DNA from: Acidobacteriota bacterium
GTDB taxonomy: Bacteria > Acidobacteriota > Terriglobia > Terriglobales > Acidobacteriaceae
Direction: 5' to 3'
NCBI GenBank assembly: GCA_021819255.1
Contig: JAKART010000136.1
Span: 1-6,529 of the forward strand
Length of the DNA: 6,529 nucleotides
Each line of letters begins with the position of its first letter. The first letter of the stretch is position 1. Position numbers and translations under genes: made by a program. Shown here in pieces: positions 1-6,476 of the stretch. The notes under the pieces are model-generated. The model ran no database searches and had not been told where the DNA came from. It was given only the letters and a program-made list of their open reading frames with translations.

Positions 1-1
1 C

Positions 2-1393
2 CACTCCACCGTGCGGGCCTCCCATGCCGGGCTGGACCAGGAGCAGCCCGGAGATCTCTTTTACGGCGATGCGCTGAAGAAGGCGGTGGAGGATGGCCGA
101 GTTCCACAGGCGGAGCTCGACGAGCACGTTCATCGCGTCCTGCGCTCGATGTTTGCCGCCGGGCTCTTCGACGTTCCGGGAAAAACGCAAGTGCCCGATG
201 TCGAAGAGGGCTATACGACGGCCCAGCACATCGCGGAGGAGAGCATTGTGCTGCTCAGGAACGAACACCACATCCTTCCGCTCAGTGGAGTTCACCGCAT
301 CGCAGTGATTGGCGGCCATGCGGATGTGGGCGTGCTCTCCGGCGGCGGCTCCGCGCAGGTGAACCCACCGGGCGGCTCGCCGGTTCCTCCGCAAGCGGGC
401 AAGGGTGTGTTTGCGGCGTCCATTCGCGAAGCGTGGATGCCGAGCTCGCCGCTGCGCGCCCTGCGCGAGGCCCTGCCCGGGGCGGAGATCAGCTTCACCT
501 CAGGCGATGACCTGGCAGCGGCGGCGACTGCCGCCGGCAAAGCCGATGTTGCGATCGTGTTCGTGTCCCAGTGGGAGTCGGAGGGACTTGATCTGCCCAC
601 GCTCAATCTTGCTCCCGGACAGGACAAACTGGTGGAGACCGTTGCCGCCGCGAATCCCAGAACGATTGTCGTGCTGGAGACCGGCAGCCCGGCAACGATG
701 CCTTGGGTAGACAACGTGCAGGGCATCCTCGAGGCCTGGTATCCGGGGATTCGAGGCGGGGAGGCGCTGGCCGAGATCCTCACCGGCAAGGTGAATCCCA
801 GTGGCAAGCTGGCTATCACCTTTCCGAGGAGCGATGCGGATCTGCCGCATCCCGAGCTGGTGACGCCGCCGCCGAGTTCACAGCCGCACCCTCCGGCGGA
901 CAAGAAAAAGCGGGCGGAGTTCATGAAGACCCTGCGCTACGGGCTGCCGGCCTTCCAGACCTATTACAACGAAGGGTTGAAGGTCGGCTACAAGTGGTAT
1001 GACGCGGAGAACAAGCCGGTCCTGTTTCCGTTCGGGTTCGGGCTCACTTACACCACCTTCGCATACTCTCACCTGAATGTGACGAAAGGGAAAGCCGTAG
1101 CGGTGAACTTCATCCTGAAGAATACCGGAGACCGCGCGGGCACGGAGATCGCGGAGGTCTATGCCGCGCTTCCCGCCGCGGCCCAGGAGCCTCCGAAGCG
1201 GCTGGTGGGATGGGCGCGAGTTGCCCTGCAGCCGGGGGAGACCAGGCAGATCTCCATCCCCGTGGACCGCGACCGCCTGACGATCTTTGACGTGGCGCAT
1301 GACCGATGGGAACTCGCGCCGGGATCCTACTCCATTCTGGTGGGTTCTTCGTCCCGGAATCTGCCGTTGACACAGCCGTTCACGCTGCCGTAG
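2..1393 (+). CDS. Glycoside hydrolase family 3 (beta-glucosidase-like), C-terminal part, cut by left window edge
   Basis: Likely hydrolyses terminal beta-linked sugars from oligosaccharides or glycosides. The frame is open to the left edge: codons before the GTG at 11 read His-Ser-Thr and lead into the GH3 motif AGLDQEQPG, so the GTG is internal. In GH3 enzymes the nucleophile Asp normally sits a few residues before this point, outside the window. Counting GTG as residue 1: end of the TIM-barrel domain to about 78; alpha/beta sandwich domain from IVLLRN (79-84), with the acid/base region WESEG (188-192; E189 or E191 is the candidate); the hallmark WYPG..GG (243-250) and NPSGKL (262-267); a Pro/Lys-rich linker near 285-305; then YYNEGLKVGYKWYD (318-331) and PFGFGLTY (340-347), followed by a fibronectin-III-like domain to the TAG at 1391. 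Converges with the TPR gene and appears unrelated to the exosortase module. The family is certain; the exact substrate is not readable. Confidence 0.93.
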   Translation, partial: HSTVRASHAGLDQEQPGDLFYGDALKKAVEDGRVPQAELDEHVHRVLRSMFAAGLFDVPGKTQVPDVEEGYTTAQHIAEESIVLLRNEHHILPLSGVHRIAVIGGHADVGVLSGGGSAQVNPPGGSPVPPQAGKGVFAASIREAWMPSSPLRALREALPGAEISFTSGDDLAAAATAAGKADVAIVFVSQWESEGLDLPTLNLAPGQDKLVETVAAANPRTIVVLETGSPATMPWVDNVQGILEAWYPGIRGGEALAEILTGKVNPSGKLAITFPRSDADLPHPELVTPPPSSQPHPPADKKKRAEFMKTLRYGLPAFQTYYNEGLKVGYKWYDAENKPVLFPFGFGLTYTTFAYSHLNVTKGKAVAVNFILKNTGDRAGTEIAEVYAALPAAAQEPPKRLVGWARVALQPGETRQISIPVDRDRLTIFDVAHDRWELAPGSYSILVGSSSRNLPLTQPFTLP

Positions 1394-1548
1394 TGCTGGA
1401 CCTCTTGCGGAGGGATGCTTCGGGGCGGGCCGGCTGTGCGCGTTCTCCAGCTTGGAGGTTACCGCCAAGTTTGCTTGCAGCGTGGGATCCAAGCTCAGGG
1501 CAAGCCGGGGGGCGTGCACACGCAAGCAGCGATCGCCGGCCAGAGTGG

Positions 1549-1645
1549 TTGCCCAGCGGAGCTTGGCCCAGTGGAACCTTGGCCCAGTGGAACCTTGGCC
1601 CAGTGGAACTTGGCCCAGCGGAACTTTGGCCCAGTGGAACTTTGG
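1549..1645. repeat. Imperfect short tandem repeat, 15-16 bp unit, about five and a half copies
   Basis: Units read directly: 1563-1578 and 1579-1594 are identical 16-mers (TTGGCCCAGTGGAACC). 1595-1609 is a 15-mer lacking the last C. 1610-1624 is a 15-mer with CAGCGG for CAGTGG. 1625-1640 carries an extra T at its start. A decayed unit precedes them at 1549-1562 (TTGCCCAGCGGAGC), and a partial TTTGG follows. The odd unit lengths shift the reading frame from copy to copy, which argues against coding. There are no spacers, so it is not a CRISPR array. Function is unknown; it may be a replication-slippage tract in a neutral gap or a protein-binding array. Confidence 0.9.
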
Positions 1646-1833
1646 TGTTGATCGCTCCTGTTCTGGTTACACTTCAATCCCTCCCCGGCGGCTCTCTGTC
1701 TCTTGATGAATCATCAGGCTGAAGGTCGGAGAGCCGATTCCAGTCATCATCTGCGGACTTCGCCGGAGCACGCAGGTGCATTGGCTCGTTCTGGCTGGCA
1801 AAGGGCGCGGAGAATTGGTGGAATCCTAGCTCC

Positions 1834-1860
1834 TCCGCGCCGTTCGTGGAGCGGCGCGGA
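1834..1860 (-). terminator. GC-rich hairpin immediately downstream of the TPR gene stop
   Basis: A perfect 9-bp inverted repeat, TCCGCGCCG (1834-1842) and CGGCGCGGA (1852-1860), with a 9-nt loop. It begins two bases beyond the TGA of the TPR lipoprotein gene (1863-1865). No T-run follows on either strand, so it is not a canonical intrinsic terminator. It could still end or protect the exosortase-locus transcript, or block the convergent GH3 transcript, because the stem is symmetrical. The stem is certain; the terminator role is inferred. Confidence 0.55.
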
Positions 1861-1862
1861 TC

Positions 1863-4154
1863 TCAGCCGATGGAGTGTAGAGCCTGAGCGGCGCTCTTGC
1901 CGGTCTCGGTGTTGGGCGCCAGCGACAATGCCTTCTGCAGATGGGTCCGCGCTTCGGCTTTGTTGCCCAGCTTGCTGTCAATCATTCCCAGATGGTACTG
2001 GATCGAAGCGTCATCCGGATCGTCCTTGACGGCGGTTTCCAGTAGATCGTGGGCTGATCCATAGGTGCCCTTCAGATAGTAAGCCCAGGCCAGGGTGTCG
2101 GCAGTGGCTGGCGAGTTGGGCATGCCGCGATGAGCGATCTCGGCCAGGGAGAGAGCCACATCGACGTCCTGGCCGCGCTGCATCATCAAATAGGCGAGGT
2201 TGTTGGCGGCTGTGGGCTCCGTGGGCTCAATACCCAAAGCCCTCTTGTAGTCAGCCTCTGCCGCATCGGGATCGGCCAGCGCCTCCTCCAGGGCTCCCAG
2301 CACCGTGTAGCCGTGAGCCTGGTCGGGATGGGCAGCCGTCCATGTCTTCCAGGAAGACAGAGCAGCCTGCGGATCGCCCTGCGCTACCTCCGCGCGCGTG
2401 TAGTCGGTGATGGCCTCGCCATCGGAGGGGTTGAGCTGCATCGCCTTCTGCGCGGAGGCGACGGCCGACGAGACATCTTTGGAGCGCATCTGGATCTCGG
2501 AGAGGAGGTCATACATCTGGCTGTTGGCGGGCGCTTTGGAGATCTGTTGCTGGACTCGAGCCAGGGCCTGCGGAACCTGATTCTGATGCAGATCGTAACC
2601 TACCAGAATGCCCAGAGCGGCTACGTCATTGGGGTTGGCGGCAAGCGCCTGCTCCAGGAGCTGTTGTCCCTCTGGAATTTTCCCCTGGTTCATTCGCAGG
2701 GCCCCGAGCTCCTGCATCGCTTCAATGTTGTTGGGATTCTTCGCAATAGCCGTCTGAAGGTCAGAAGCGGCGGCATCCATCTGTTGTTGATGGACTTCGG
2801 CCACGGCCTTCCATAGATAGGCTCGGGAAGAGTCTGGGAGGCTGGCGAGTGTGTTGGTGGCAACCTGCATCAGGAGGTTGTAGTCTCCCAGTTGATTGGC
2901 CACTTCAGCCAGGCCCGTCTCGGCGGCGAGATTGTTGGGCTGGAGATGGGCAGCAGACTGGAAGCTCTGCTCGGCATCGGAGAGATCCCCTTTGGCCATG
3001 GCGGCTTGCCCCAGCCAGAGTTTCACCGCGACGTTATCCGGCCAGTTGCTCGCTTGCTTCTCCAGTGCGGAGTAGGCGTCATTGGCTCGGCCAGCCTGCA
3101 AGAGCAGCATGGCGTTGAGAACGGCGACATCGGGGTTGCCGGCGTTGGACTTCATGAGCTGATCCGAGATGGTCTTGGCCTGGGCGTACTTCTGCTGCTG
3201 AATGAGAATGTGGGCGTAGGTAATCTTGAGCGGAACGCTGCCGGGGTGCTTGGCCACCAGGGCGGCGTAGACGGAAGAGGCTTTGTCCACTTGATGGGTG
3301 CTGGAGTAATAGTTCCATAACAGATCTGCGCCCTGCTGGTTGTCGGAAAGTAGCTCGGTACCCTGTTGGAGGGTGGCTTCTGCGGCTGCCTGTTCGCCAT
3401 TGTGAATCTCAATGGCGGCCAGTTGGAGCCGGAAGCGGATGTTTTTAGGATCAAGCGTGACGGCGGTCTGGGACTGCTGTTGGGCGCCCTGCATGTCGCC
3501 GTCTTTGATCAGGATTCCGGAGAGAATGTTGTGCGCTGCCGCGTTCTTCGGATCCAGGGAGATCGCCTTCTGCAACTCAGCCTCGGCAGCCTGCTGTTGG
3601 GCGGGGTCGCGAAGTTCGATCAGGCCGAGAGCCGCATGAAAGTTGGAGTTATTCGGATCGAGGGCCAGGGCGTGATTCACCTGCTGGAGAGCGTCGGTGA
3701 GGTTTCCGTGAGCCACATCGATGTTGGAGAGCAGCACCATGGCGTTGGCATTCTTGGGCTGCAAGGCGAGGATGGCTGTGGCCTGATCCTTGGCGGCAGC
3801 GTACTGACGGGCGGCCAGCAGAAGATCGCCCATATCCATCCGCGCCTGAATGTTATGTGGATCCAGAGCTACGGTACGCTGCAGTTCGCTGAAGGCTCCG
3901 GCAAACGCGCCCAGATGCAGGTACGCCTTGGCGAGATCGTAGTGCGCCGCGGCAAAGTTGGGATCGATCTTGATGGCGTTGGAGAACTGAATGATCGCCT
4001 CCTGCTGCTTGCCCTCCGCGGCGTAGTGTTCTCCGCTCTTGAGATACCTGGCCTTCCGGACGTTAGGATCGCGCGTGCATCCCTGCAGCAGGGTTGCGCT
4101 GATAAGAATGACCATAAACGCGGCAGGCTGGACCGTTCCCTGTTTTTTGAGCAT
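1863..4154 (-). CDS. prsT: PrsT-type TPR-repeat lipoprotein of the exosortase/PEP-CTERM system
   Basis: A predicted periplasm-facing, lipid-anchored scaffold. From the ATG at 4154 the protein has 763 residues. It starts with a Lys-Lys n-region, a hydrophobic stretch AAFMVILISATLL and a lipobox LQGC with the acylated Cys at about residue 26. The rest is about 20 tetratricopeptide repeats with the recurring turn xLDPxN about every 34 residues (for example IDPNF, LDPHN, LQPKN, LDPNN, LDPKN). The C-terminal stretch NNLAYLMM...TADTLAWAYY...YHLGMI is typical of the PrsT family. The start is set by AGAAGG at 4161-4166, six bases from this ATG. An in-frame ATG at 4160 is an alternative two residues longer but sits directly against the ribosome site. 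The frame stays open to an ATG at 4340, but that would put the signal peptide internally. PrsT proteins accompany exosortases and EPS clusters, often near 900 residues by my recollection, so this one is on the short side. A generic TPR lipoprotein is the alternative, but adjacency to xrt/epsI favours PrsT. Confidence 0.85.
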   Translation of the reverse strand: MLKKQGTVQPAAFMVILISATLLQGCTRDPNVRKARYLKSGEHYAAEGKQQEAIIQFSNAIKIDPNFAAAHYDLAKAYLHLGAFAGAFSELQRTVALDPHNIQARMDMGDLLLAARQYAAAKDQATAILALQPKNANAMVLLSNIDVAHGNLTDALQQVNHALALDPNNSNFHAALGLIELRDPAQQQAAEAELQKAISLDPKNAAAHNILSGILIKDGDMQGAQQQSQTAVTLDPKNIRFRLQLAAIEIHNGEQAAAEATLQQGTELLSDNQQGADLLWNYYSSTHQVDKASSVYAALVAKHPGSVPLKITYAHILIQQQKYAQAKTISDQLMKSNAGNPDVAVLNAMLLLQAGRANDAYSALEKQASNWPDNVAVKLWLGQAAMAKGDLSDAEQSFQSAAHLQPNNLAAETGLAEVANQLGDYNLLMQVATNTLASLPDSSRAYLWKAVAEVHQQQMDAAASDLQTAIAKNPNNIEAMQELGALRMNQGKIPEGQQLLEQALAANPNDVAALGILVGYDLHQNQVPQALARVQQQISKAPANSQMYDLLSEIQMRSKDVSSAVASAQKAMQLNPSDGEAITDYTRAEVAQGDPQAALSSWKTWTAAHPDQAHGYTVLGALEEALADPDAAEADYKRALGIEPTEPTAANNLAYLMMQRGQDVDVALSLAEIAHRGMPNSPATADTLAWAYYLKGTYGSAHDLLETAVKDDPDDASIQYHLGMIDSKLGNKAEARTHLQKALSLAPNTETGKSAAQALHSIG

Positions 4155-4160
4155 CTTCAT

Positions 4161-4166
4161 CCTTCT
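4161..4166 (-). promoter_or_regulatory. Ribosome binding site that sets the start of the TPR lipoprotein
   Basis: On the - strand AGAAGG is followed by ATGAAGATG. The spacing is zero to the first ATG (4160) and six bases to the second (4154), so the second is the better start. The purine-only stretch continues upstream for about 20 bases (GGAAGAAGAAAAGAAAG). Confidence 0.6.
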
Positions 4167-4262
4167 TTCTTTTCTTCTTCCACTTCCATCATGAACTTTG
4201 GGCGGTTGGGAGCGAGCCGGCGGTTGGCAGGACGCACCCTGTGATCCGTTAAATATGCTTGT

Positions 4263-4278
4263 TGCAATCCAGCAGCCA
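4263..4278 (-). promoter_or_regulatory. Candidate sigma-54 (-24/-12) promoter for the TPR lipoprotein gene
   Basis: On the - strand the 16-mer TGGCTGCTGGATTGCA fits the RpoN layout TGGCAC-N5-TTGCA: GG of the -24 element and GC of the -12 element are exactly 10 bases apart, with TGGC and TTGCA intact. The predicted start is near 4252, giving a leader of about 98 bases to the ATG at 4154. An AT-rich stretch (CATATTTAAC) lies between the -12 element and the predicted start. It sits in the 151-bp gap between epsI and the TPR gene, in the correct orientation. TATTTA (4250-4255) could instead be a sigma-70 -10 element, but I see no good -35 at the proper distance. Confidence 0.5.
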
Positions 4279-4305
4279 CTCGCCGGGGAGTTTCTCCGAG
4301 GCGAG

Positions 4306-4962
4306 TCAATTGGGGATGAACCGCGGCAACAGAGGCACAAGGCGATCGGCGAACCGAATGTCGCGTTGCTCGGCTGTGGCCAGAGCCTCGCCGGGTTCGA
4401 GCGAGGTGACCACCCGGACGAGGGCGCCGTCGGTGCGGTTGTAGCGAATGGCGTCCAGCATCATATAGGCCTTGGCGAGGTAATCATTGGCGATGCTCCG
4501 GCCCTGGGCCAGATACCAGTACAGGACCACCTCCTTGCTGGTTCCGTCCGTGATGAGATACTCGCCCACTTGGTAGTGGTGGAACCCGGGCTGATCCAGA
4601 GTGATGGTTCTGGAGGAGAGGAAGCTCCAGCCGGCGCCGGGCAAGCAGTTTTGCGGCGAGTGGATGGACTGTCCGGTGCGCTGGGTCGGGAAGTACCCGA
4701 TGAAAAGCGAGACGGGTGGTTGGGCAGATTGGCCGGAGGGGGCAGGATCCGTGTAAAAGCGGTCCAGGAAGCGGCCGTTGCCCAGCACCGCAAGGATGTC
4801 GGATTGGATCGGGATATCCTGACCCTTCCATCTCCCCAGGGTGTGCGGAAGAAGGCTGAGGTCCTCGCTGGGGAGAACCCGGTCGACGGCGGCGCGGAGG
4901 GTGAGCGTTACCCAGGTCGCCATCAGCAAAAGCACGATAACCCAATAGCGGGGAGATCTCAT
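4306..4962 (-). CDS. epsI: EpsI family protein, exosortase companion (DUF3485)
   Basis: A 218-residue protein with one N-terminal membrane segment (about residues 6-22) and the remainder predicted periplasmic. The family signature is plain: HSPQNCLPGAGW (101-112) with the conserved Cys106, then the strand VVLYWY (145-150), GR (154-155) and NDY (159-161). EpsI proteins occur beside exosortases or fused to their C-termini, and the founding member is needed for methanolan exopolysaccharide in Methylobacillus. The biochemical role is unresolved as far as I know. The ATG overlaps the exosortase stop as ATGA, so translation is probably coupled; GAGG lies four bases upstream of the ATG, within the exosortase gene. 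Length is normal for a stand-alone EpsI. No defects seen. Confidence 0.92.
   Translation of the reverse strand: MRSPRYWVIVLLLMATWVTLTLRAAVDRVLPSEDLSLLPHTLGRWKGQDIPIQSDILAVLGNGRFLDRFYTDPAPSGQSAQPPVSLFIGYFPTQRTGQSIHSPQNCLPGAGWSFLSSRTITLDQPGFHHYQVGEYLITDGTSKEVVLYWYLAQGRSIANDYLAKAYMMLDAIRYNRTDGALVRVVTSLEPGEALATAEQRDIRFADRLVPLLPRFIPN
4368..4381 (-). promoter_or_regulatory. Candidate upstream activator site for the TPR gene promoter, inside epsI
   Basis: GCTCGGCTGTGGCC (+ strand) matches 13 of 14 bases of the sequence at 5997-6010. It begins 90 bp upstream of the -24 element of the TPR gene's candidate promoter. It is coding sequence for ATAEQ near the EpsI C-terminus, so codon constraint could explain it by chance. 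It is followed by a dyad, CCTCGC (4386-4391) and GCGAGG (4401-4406). Binding is inferred only. Confidence 0.25.
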
Positions 4963-5879
4963 TGGTCCTCGCAGGCTGCGGGCTTGGCTGCGGGGGTGGT
5001 AAGACGCATCAAGCTATGCAGCAGATAGAGACAAACCAGCGAGACCAGGAACATGAGCCATCCGGAGAACTCATGGAAGAAGCCTACCGCCTTGTCGGGA
5101 TTCCAATACTGAACGCAGAGCCCCGTGCCGACGATGCGCGCGGCGTTGGCCACCACGGCGATCGGGATGCTCGCCAGAGCCAGAATGGTGCGACGCCAGG
5201 TGCCGTGTTCCAGAAAATATCCATAGAGAACCGCTACGGCGAACAGGCTCATCAGGGATCGAATGCCGCTGCAGGCCTCGGCAACCTCCAGTTGCAGCGC
5301 GGGAAGCTGAATCACATTGCCGTCGCGCAGCACGGGAACGCCGAAGACGGGCAAGATCGCAGCCGCCAATCGGGAGGCCAGAAGCTGCAGCGGAAACGTG
5401 AGCTGGTTGAAGATGACCGCGGGGATGGGTATCGCCAGAAGGAGCACCAGCAGCGCGAAGCGAACTTCGCGAAGCATGACCCCGCCAAGAAGAGTCCAAA
5501 CCACCCCTGCCAGCAGCATCACCAGCGAGACGCGCGAAAGGAAGATCTCCGCCCCGTAAACGCCCAGCAGGAGAAAGACAACGGCTGAGACGACCAGCCA
5601 GATTCCGGACCAGCTCTGCCGGATGGGCGTATTGCAAAGAATCTCGCGCTTCTGCCAGAGAAGGAATGCGGCAAACGGCACCACTAGAAAGCCATGCGAG
5701 AAGTCAGCATCGGTGTACCAGTTGACCACCAGGTCGGCGACGATCTTGTAGTAAAGCCCAGCGATGATGAGGCTTAAAAGGAGATAAGCCGGCCAGTTCC
5801 ACTTAAAACTCTGCCTTGGATGGGTGGGTGGTGGCTCAGATCGGAGCAGAGCGTGGGCTGGAGTGGGGGAAGTAGCCAT
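4959..5879 (-). CDS. xrt: Exosortase (PEP-CTERM protein-sorting transpeptidase)
   Basis: A polytopic inner-membrane enzyme that recognises C-terminal PEP-CTERM anchors, cleaves them and is thought to transfer the protein onward, by analogy with sortase. The 306-residue protein has about eight to nine hydrophobic segments (roughly 30-50, 60-76, 92-109, 112-131, 140-158, 205-224, 230-255, 271-291). Family landmarks are SHG (61-63), PIPAVIFNQLTFPLQLLAS near 151-169, and the catalytic triad Cys203 in EACSGIRSLMSLF, Arg248 in VANAARI and His269 in FHEFSGW. Everything needed for activity is visible. The start ATG at 5877-5879 has AGGA (5887-5890) seven bases upstream. The stop overlaps epsI by four bases. 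EpsI is separate here, unlike many proteobacterial XrtA fusions. The exosortase subtype cannot be decided by eye. Confidence 0.95.
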   Translation of the reverse strand: MATSPTPAHALLRSEPPPTHPRQSFKWNWPAYLLLSLIIAGLYYKIVADLVVNWYTDADFSHGFLVVPFAAFLLWQKREILCNTPIRQSWSGIWLVVSAVVFLLLGVYGAEIFLSRVSLVMLLAGVVWTLLGGVMLREVRFALLVLLLAIPIPAVIFNQLTFPLQLLASRLAAAILPVFGVPVLRDGNVIQLPALQLEVAEACSGIRSLMSLFAVAVLYGYFLEHGTWRRTILALASIPIAVVANAARIVGTGLCVQYWNPDKAVGFFHEFSGWLMFLVSLVCLYLLHSLMRLTTPAAKPAACEDQ

Positions 5880-5906
5880 TCGGGTATCCTATGCTTCCTG
5901 TGGTAG

Positions 5907-5922
5907 AGCAATTCCACTGCCA
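5907..5922 (-). promoter_or_regulatory. Candidate sigma-54 (-24/-12) promoter for xrt-epsI
   Basis: On the - strand TGGCAGTGGAATTGCT closely fits the RpoN consensus TGGCACG-N4-TTGC(A/T): TGGCA and TTGCT are exact, and GG and GC are 10 bases apart. The predicted transcript start near 5896 leaves a 17-base leader that still contains the AGGA ribosome site (5887-5890) in front of the exosortase ATG. I see no better sigma-70 pair: TTGCTC and TAGGAT are only 14 bases apart. Confidence 0.6.
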
Positions 5923-5996
5923 GAACCAGGTAAAGGGATGGCAAAAATGCGCGGTGGATCCGTCTTCAGCCACTGGACAGCTCGCTGCCGGAGTAT

Positions 5997-6064
5997 GCTC
6001 GGCTTTGGCCGTGCCGCCGGAGGCCTGCGCCCGGGAGCTGCCGAGATCCTCGCCAGAGCTCGGC
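5997..6064 (-). promoter_or_regulatory. Candidate activator-binding region upstream of the xrt promoter
   Basis: The 7-mer GCTCGGC occurs at 5997-6003 and 6058-6064, exactly 61 bp apart. An inverted copy of its core, GCCGAG, lies at 6040-6045, making the dyad GCCGAG-N13-CTCGGC. The first copy belongs to a 14-mer (5997-6010) shared with the region upstream of the TPR gene. All lie 75-142 bp upstream of the -24 element, a usual distance for a sigma-54 enhancer-binding protein. Function is inferred. Confidence 0.3.
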
Positions 6065-6422
6065 GGAAGGGTTATGAGGCTCAGTCGCCTCTCGATGCCG
6101 CTCCCCAAAGGGGACGTTGAGCCGAACCCAATGGCAAAGATCCGGCAGCGAGCACCGCATGATCTCGAGCCGCGAGTGATGCAGGAAGACTGAGATTAAG
6201 CCAAATAGATTCTTGAAGTTGAGGCATTCCAGGGCTGGCTGGGCCGGGAGCCGGGAAGATCGGAAGCCTAAAAGCTGGTGAGAGGTTTCTCTCCTGGAGG
6301 GCCGCGTGGAGGGCCGGGGAAGCAGCCCGGGATGCGCCGGAAGTTCCAGACCGGGCCTCAGCCTGTATCGCCCTGAAGTGGACCATCGCGAAAGGTTGTC
6401 AGAGGTCTCTTGATCGGGGTGG

Positions 6423-6476
6423 CAGCGGTGGGCCGAATCAACGGGAAGATCCCAAATCTTCCAGCGGTGGGTCGAA
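6423..6476. repeat. Short direct repeat, 15 bp, two copies 39 bp apart
   Basis: CAGCGGTGGGCCGAA (6423-6437) and CAGCGGTGGGTCGAA (6462-6476) differ at one base. Each is followed by AAGATC at a similar offset (6446-6451 and 6487-6492), so a longer diverged duplication is possible. No role can be assigned. Confidence 0.6.

Larger units (their letters stand above)
1394..1862. other. Convergent intergenic region, no gene
   Basis: This 469-bp gap separates two genes that point at each other, so no promoter for either neighbour is expected here. Short open frames exist, but they are Arg/Gly/Ser/Pro-rich, have no recognisable domain, and run through a tandem repeat whose unit length is not a multiple of three. 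It holds the tandem repeat near 1549-1645, a strong hairpin at 1834-1860 and a small perfect stem at 1445-1457 (CTCCA-GCT-TGGAG, no T-run). I see nothing else in it. Confidence 0.7.

Noticed and set aside
292..924. 210-residue - strand open frame inside the GH3 gene
   Set aside because: The + strand carries clear GH3 motifs throughout; the antisense frame is a shadow in GC-rich DNA.
1445..1457. Small stem CTCCA-GCT-TGGAG as terminator of the GH3 gene
   Set aside because: Only five base pairs, a three-base loop and no T-run; too weak to call.
1549..1645. Tandem repeat as a CRISPR array or as repeats of a protein
   Set aside because: Units are contiguous with no unique spacers, and unit lengths of 15 and 16 change the frame between copies.
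4155..4340. Longer reading of the TPR lipoprotein from an ATG at 4340 (825 residues)
   Set aside because: It would overlap epsI, add 62 Ser/Pro/Cys-rich residues and place the lipoprotein signal peptide internally. The AGAAGG site and signal peptide fix the start at 4154 (or 4160).
3366..5028. Long + strand open frames opposite prsT, epsI and the 3' end of xrt (3366-4244 and 4198-5028)
   Set aside because: They mirror the codon pattern of the genes on the other strand, have no recognisable domain and lack their own start signals.
6132..6147. Third sigma-54-like match on the + strand, TGGCAAAGATCCGGCA
   Set aside because: Spacing fits, but the -12 element lacks the TT before GC and no gene follows within the window.
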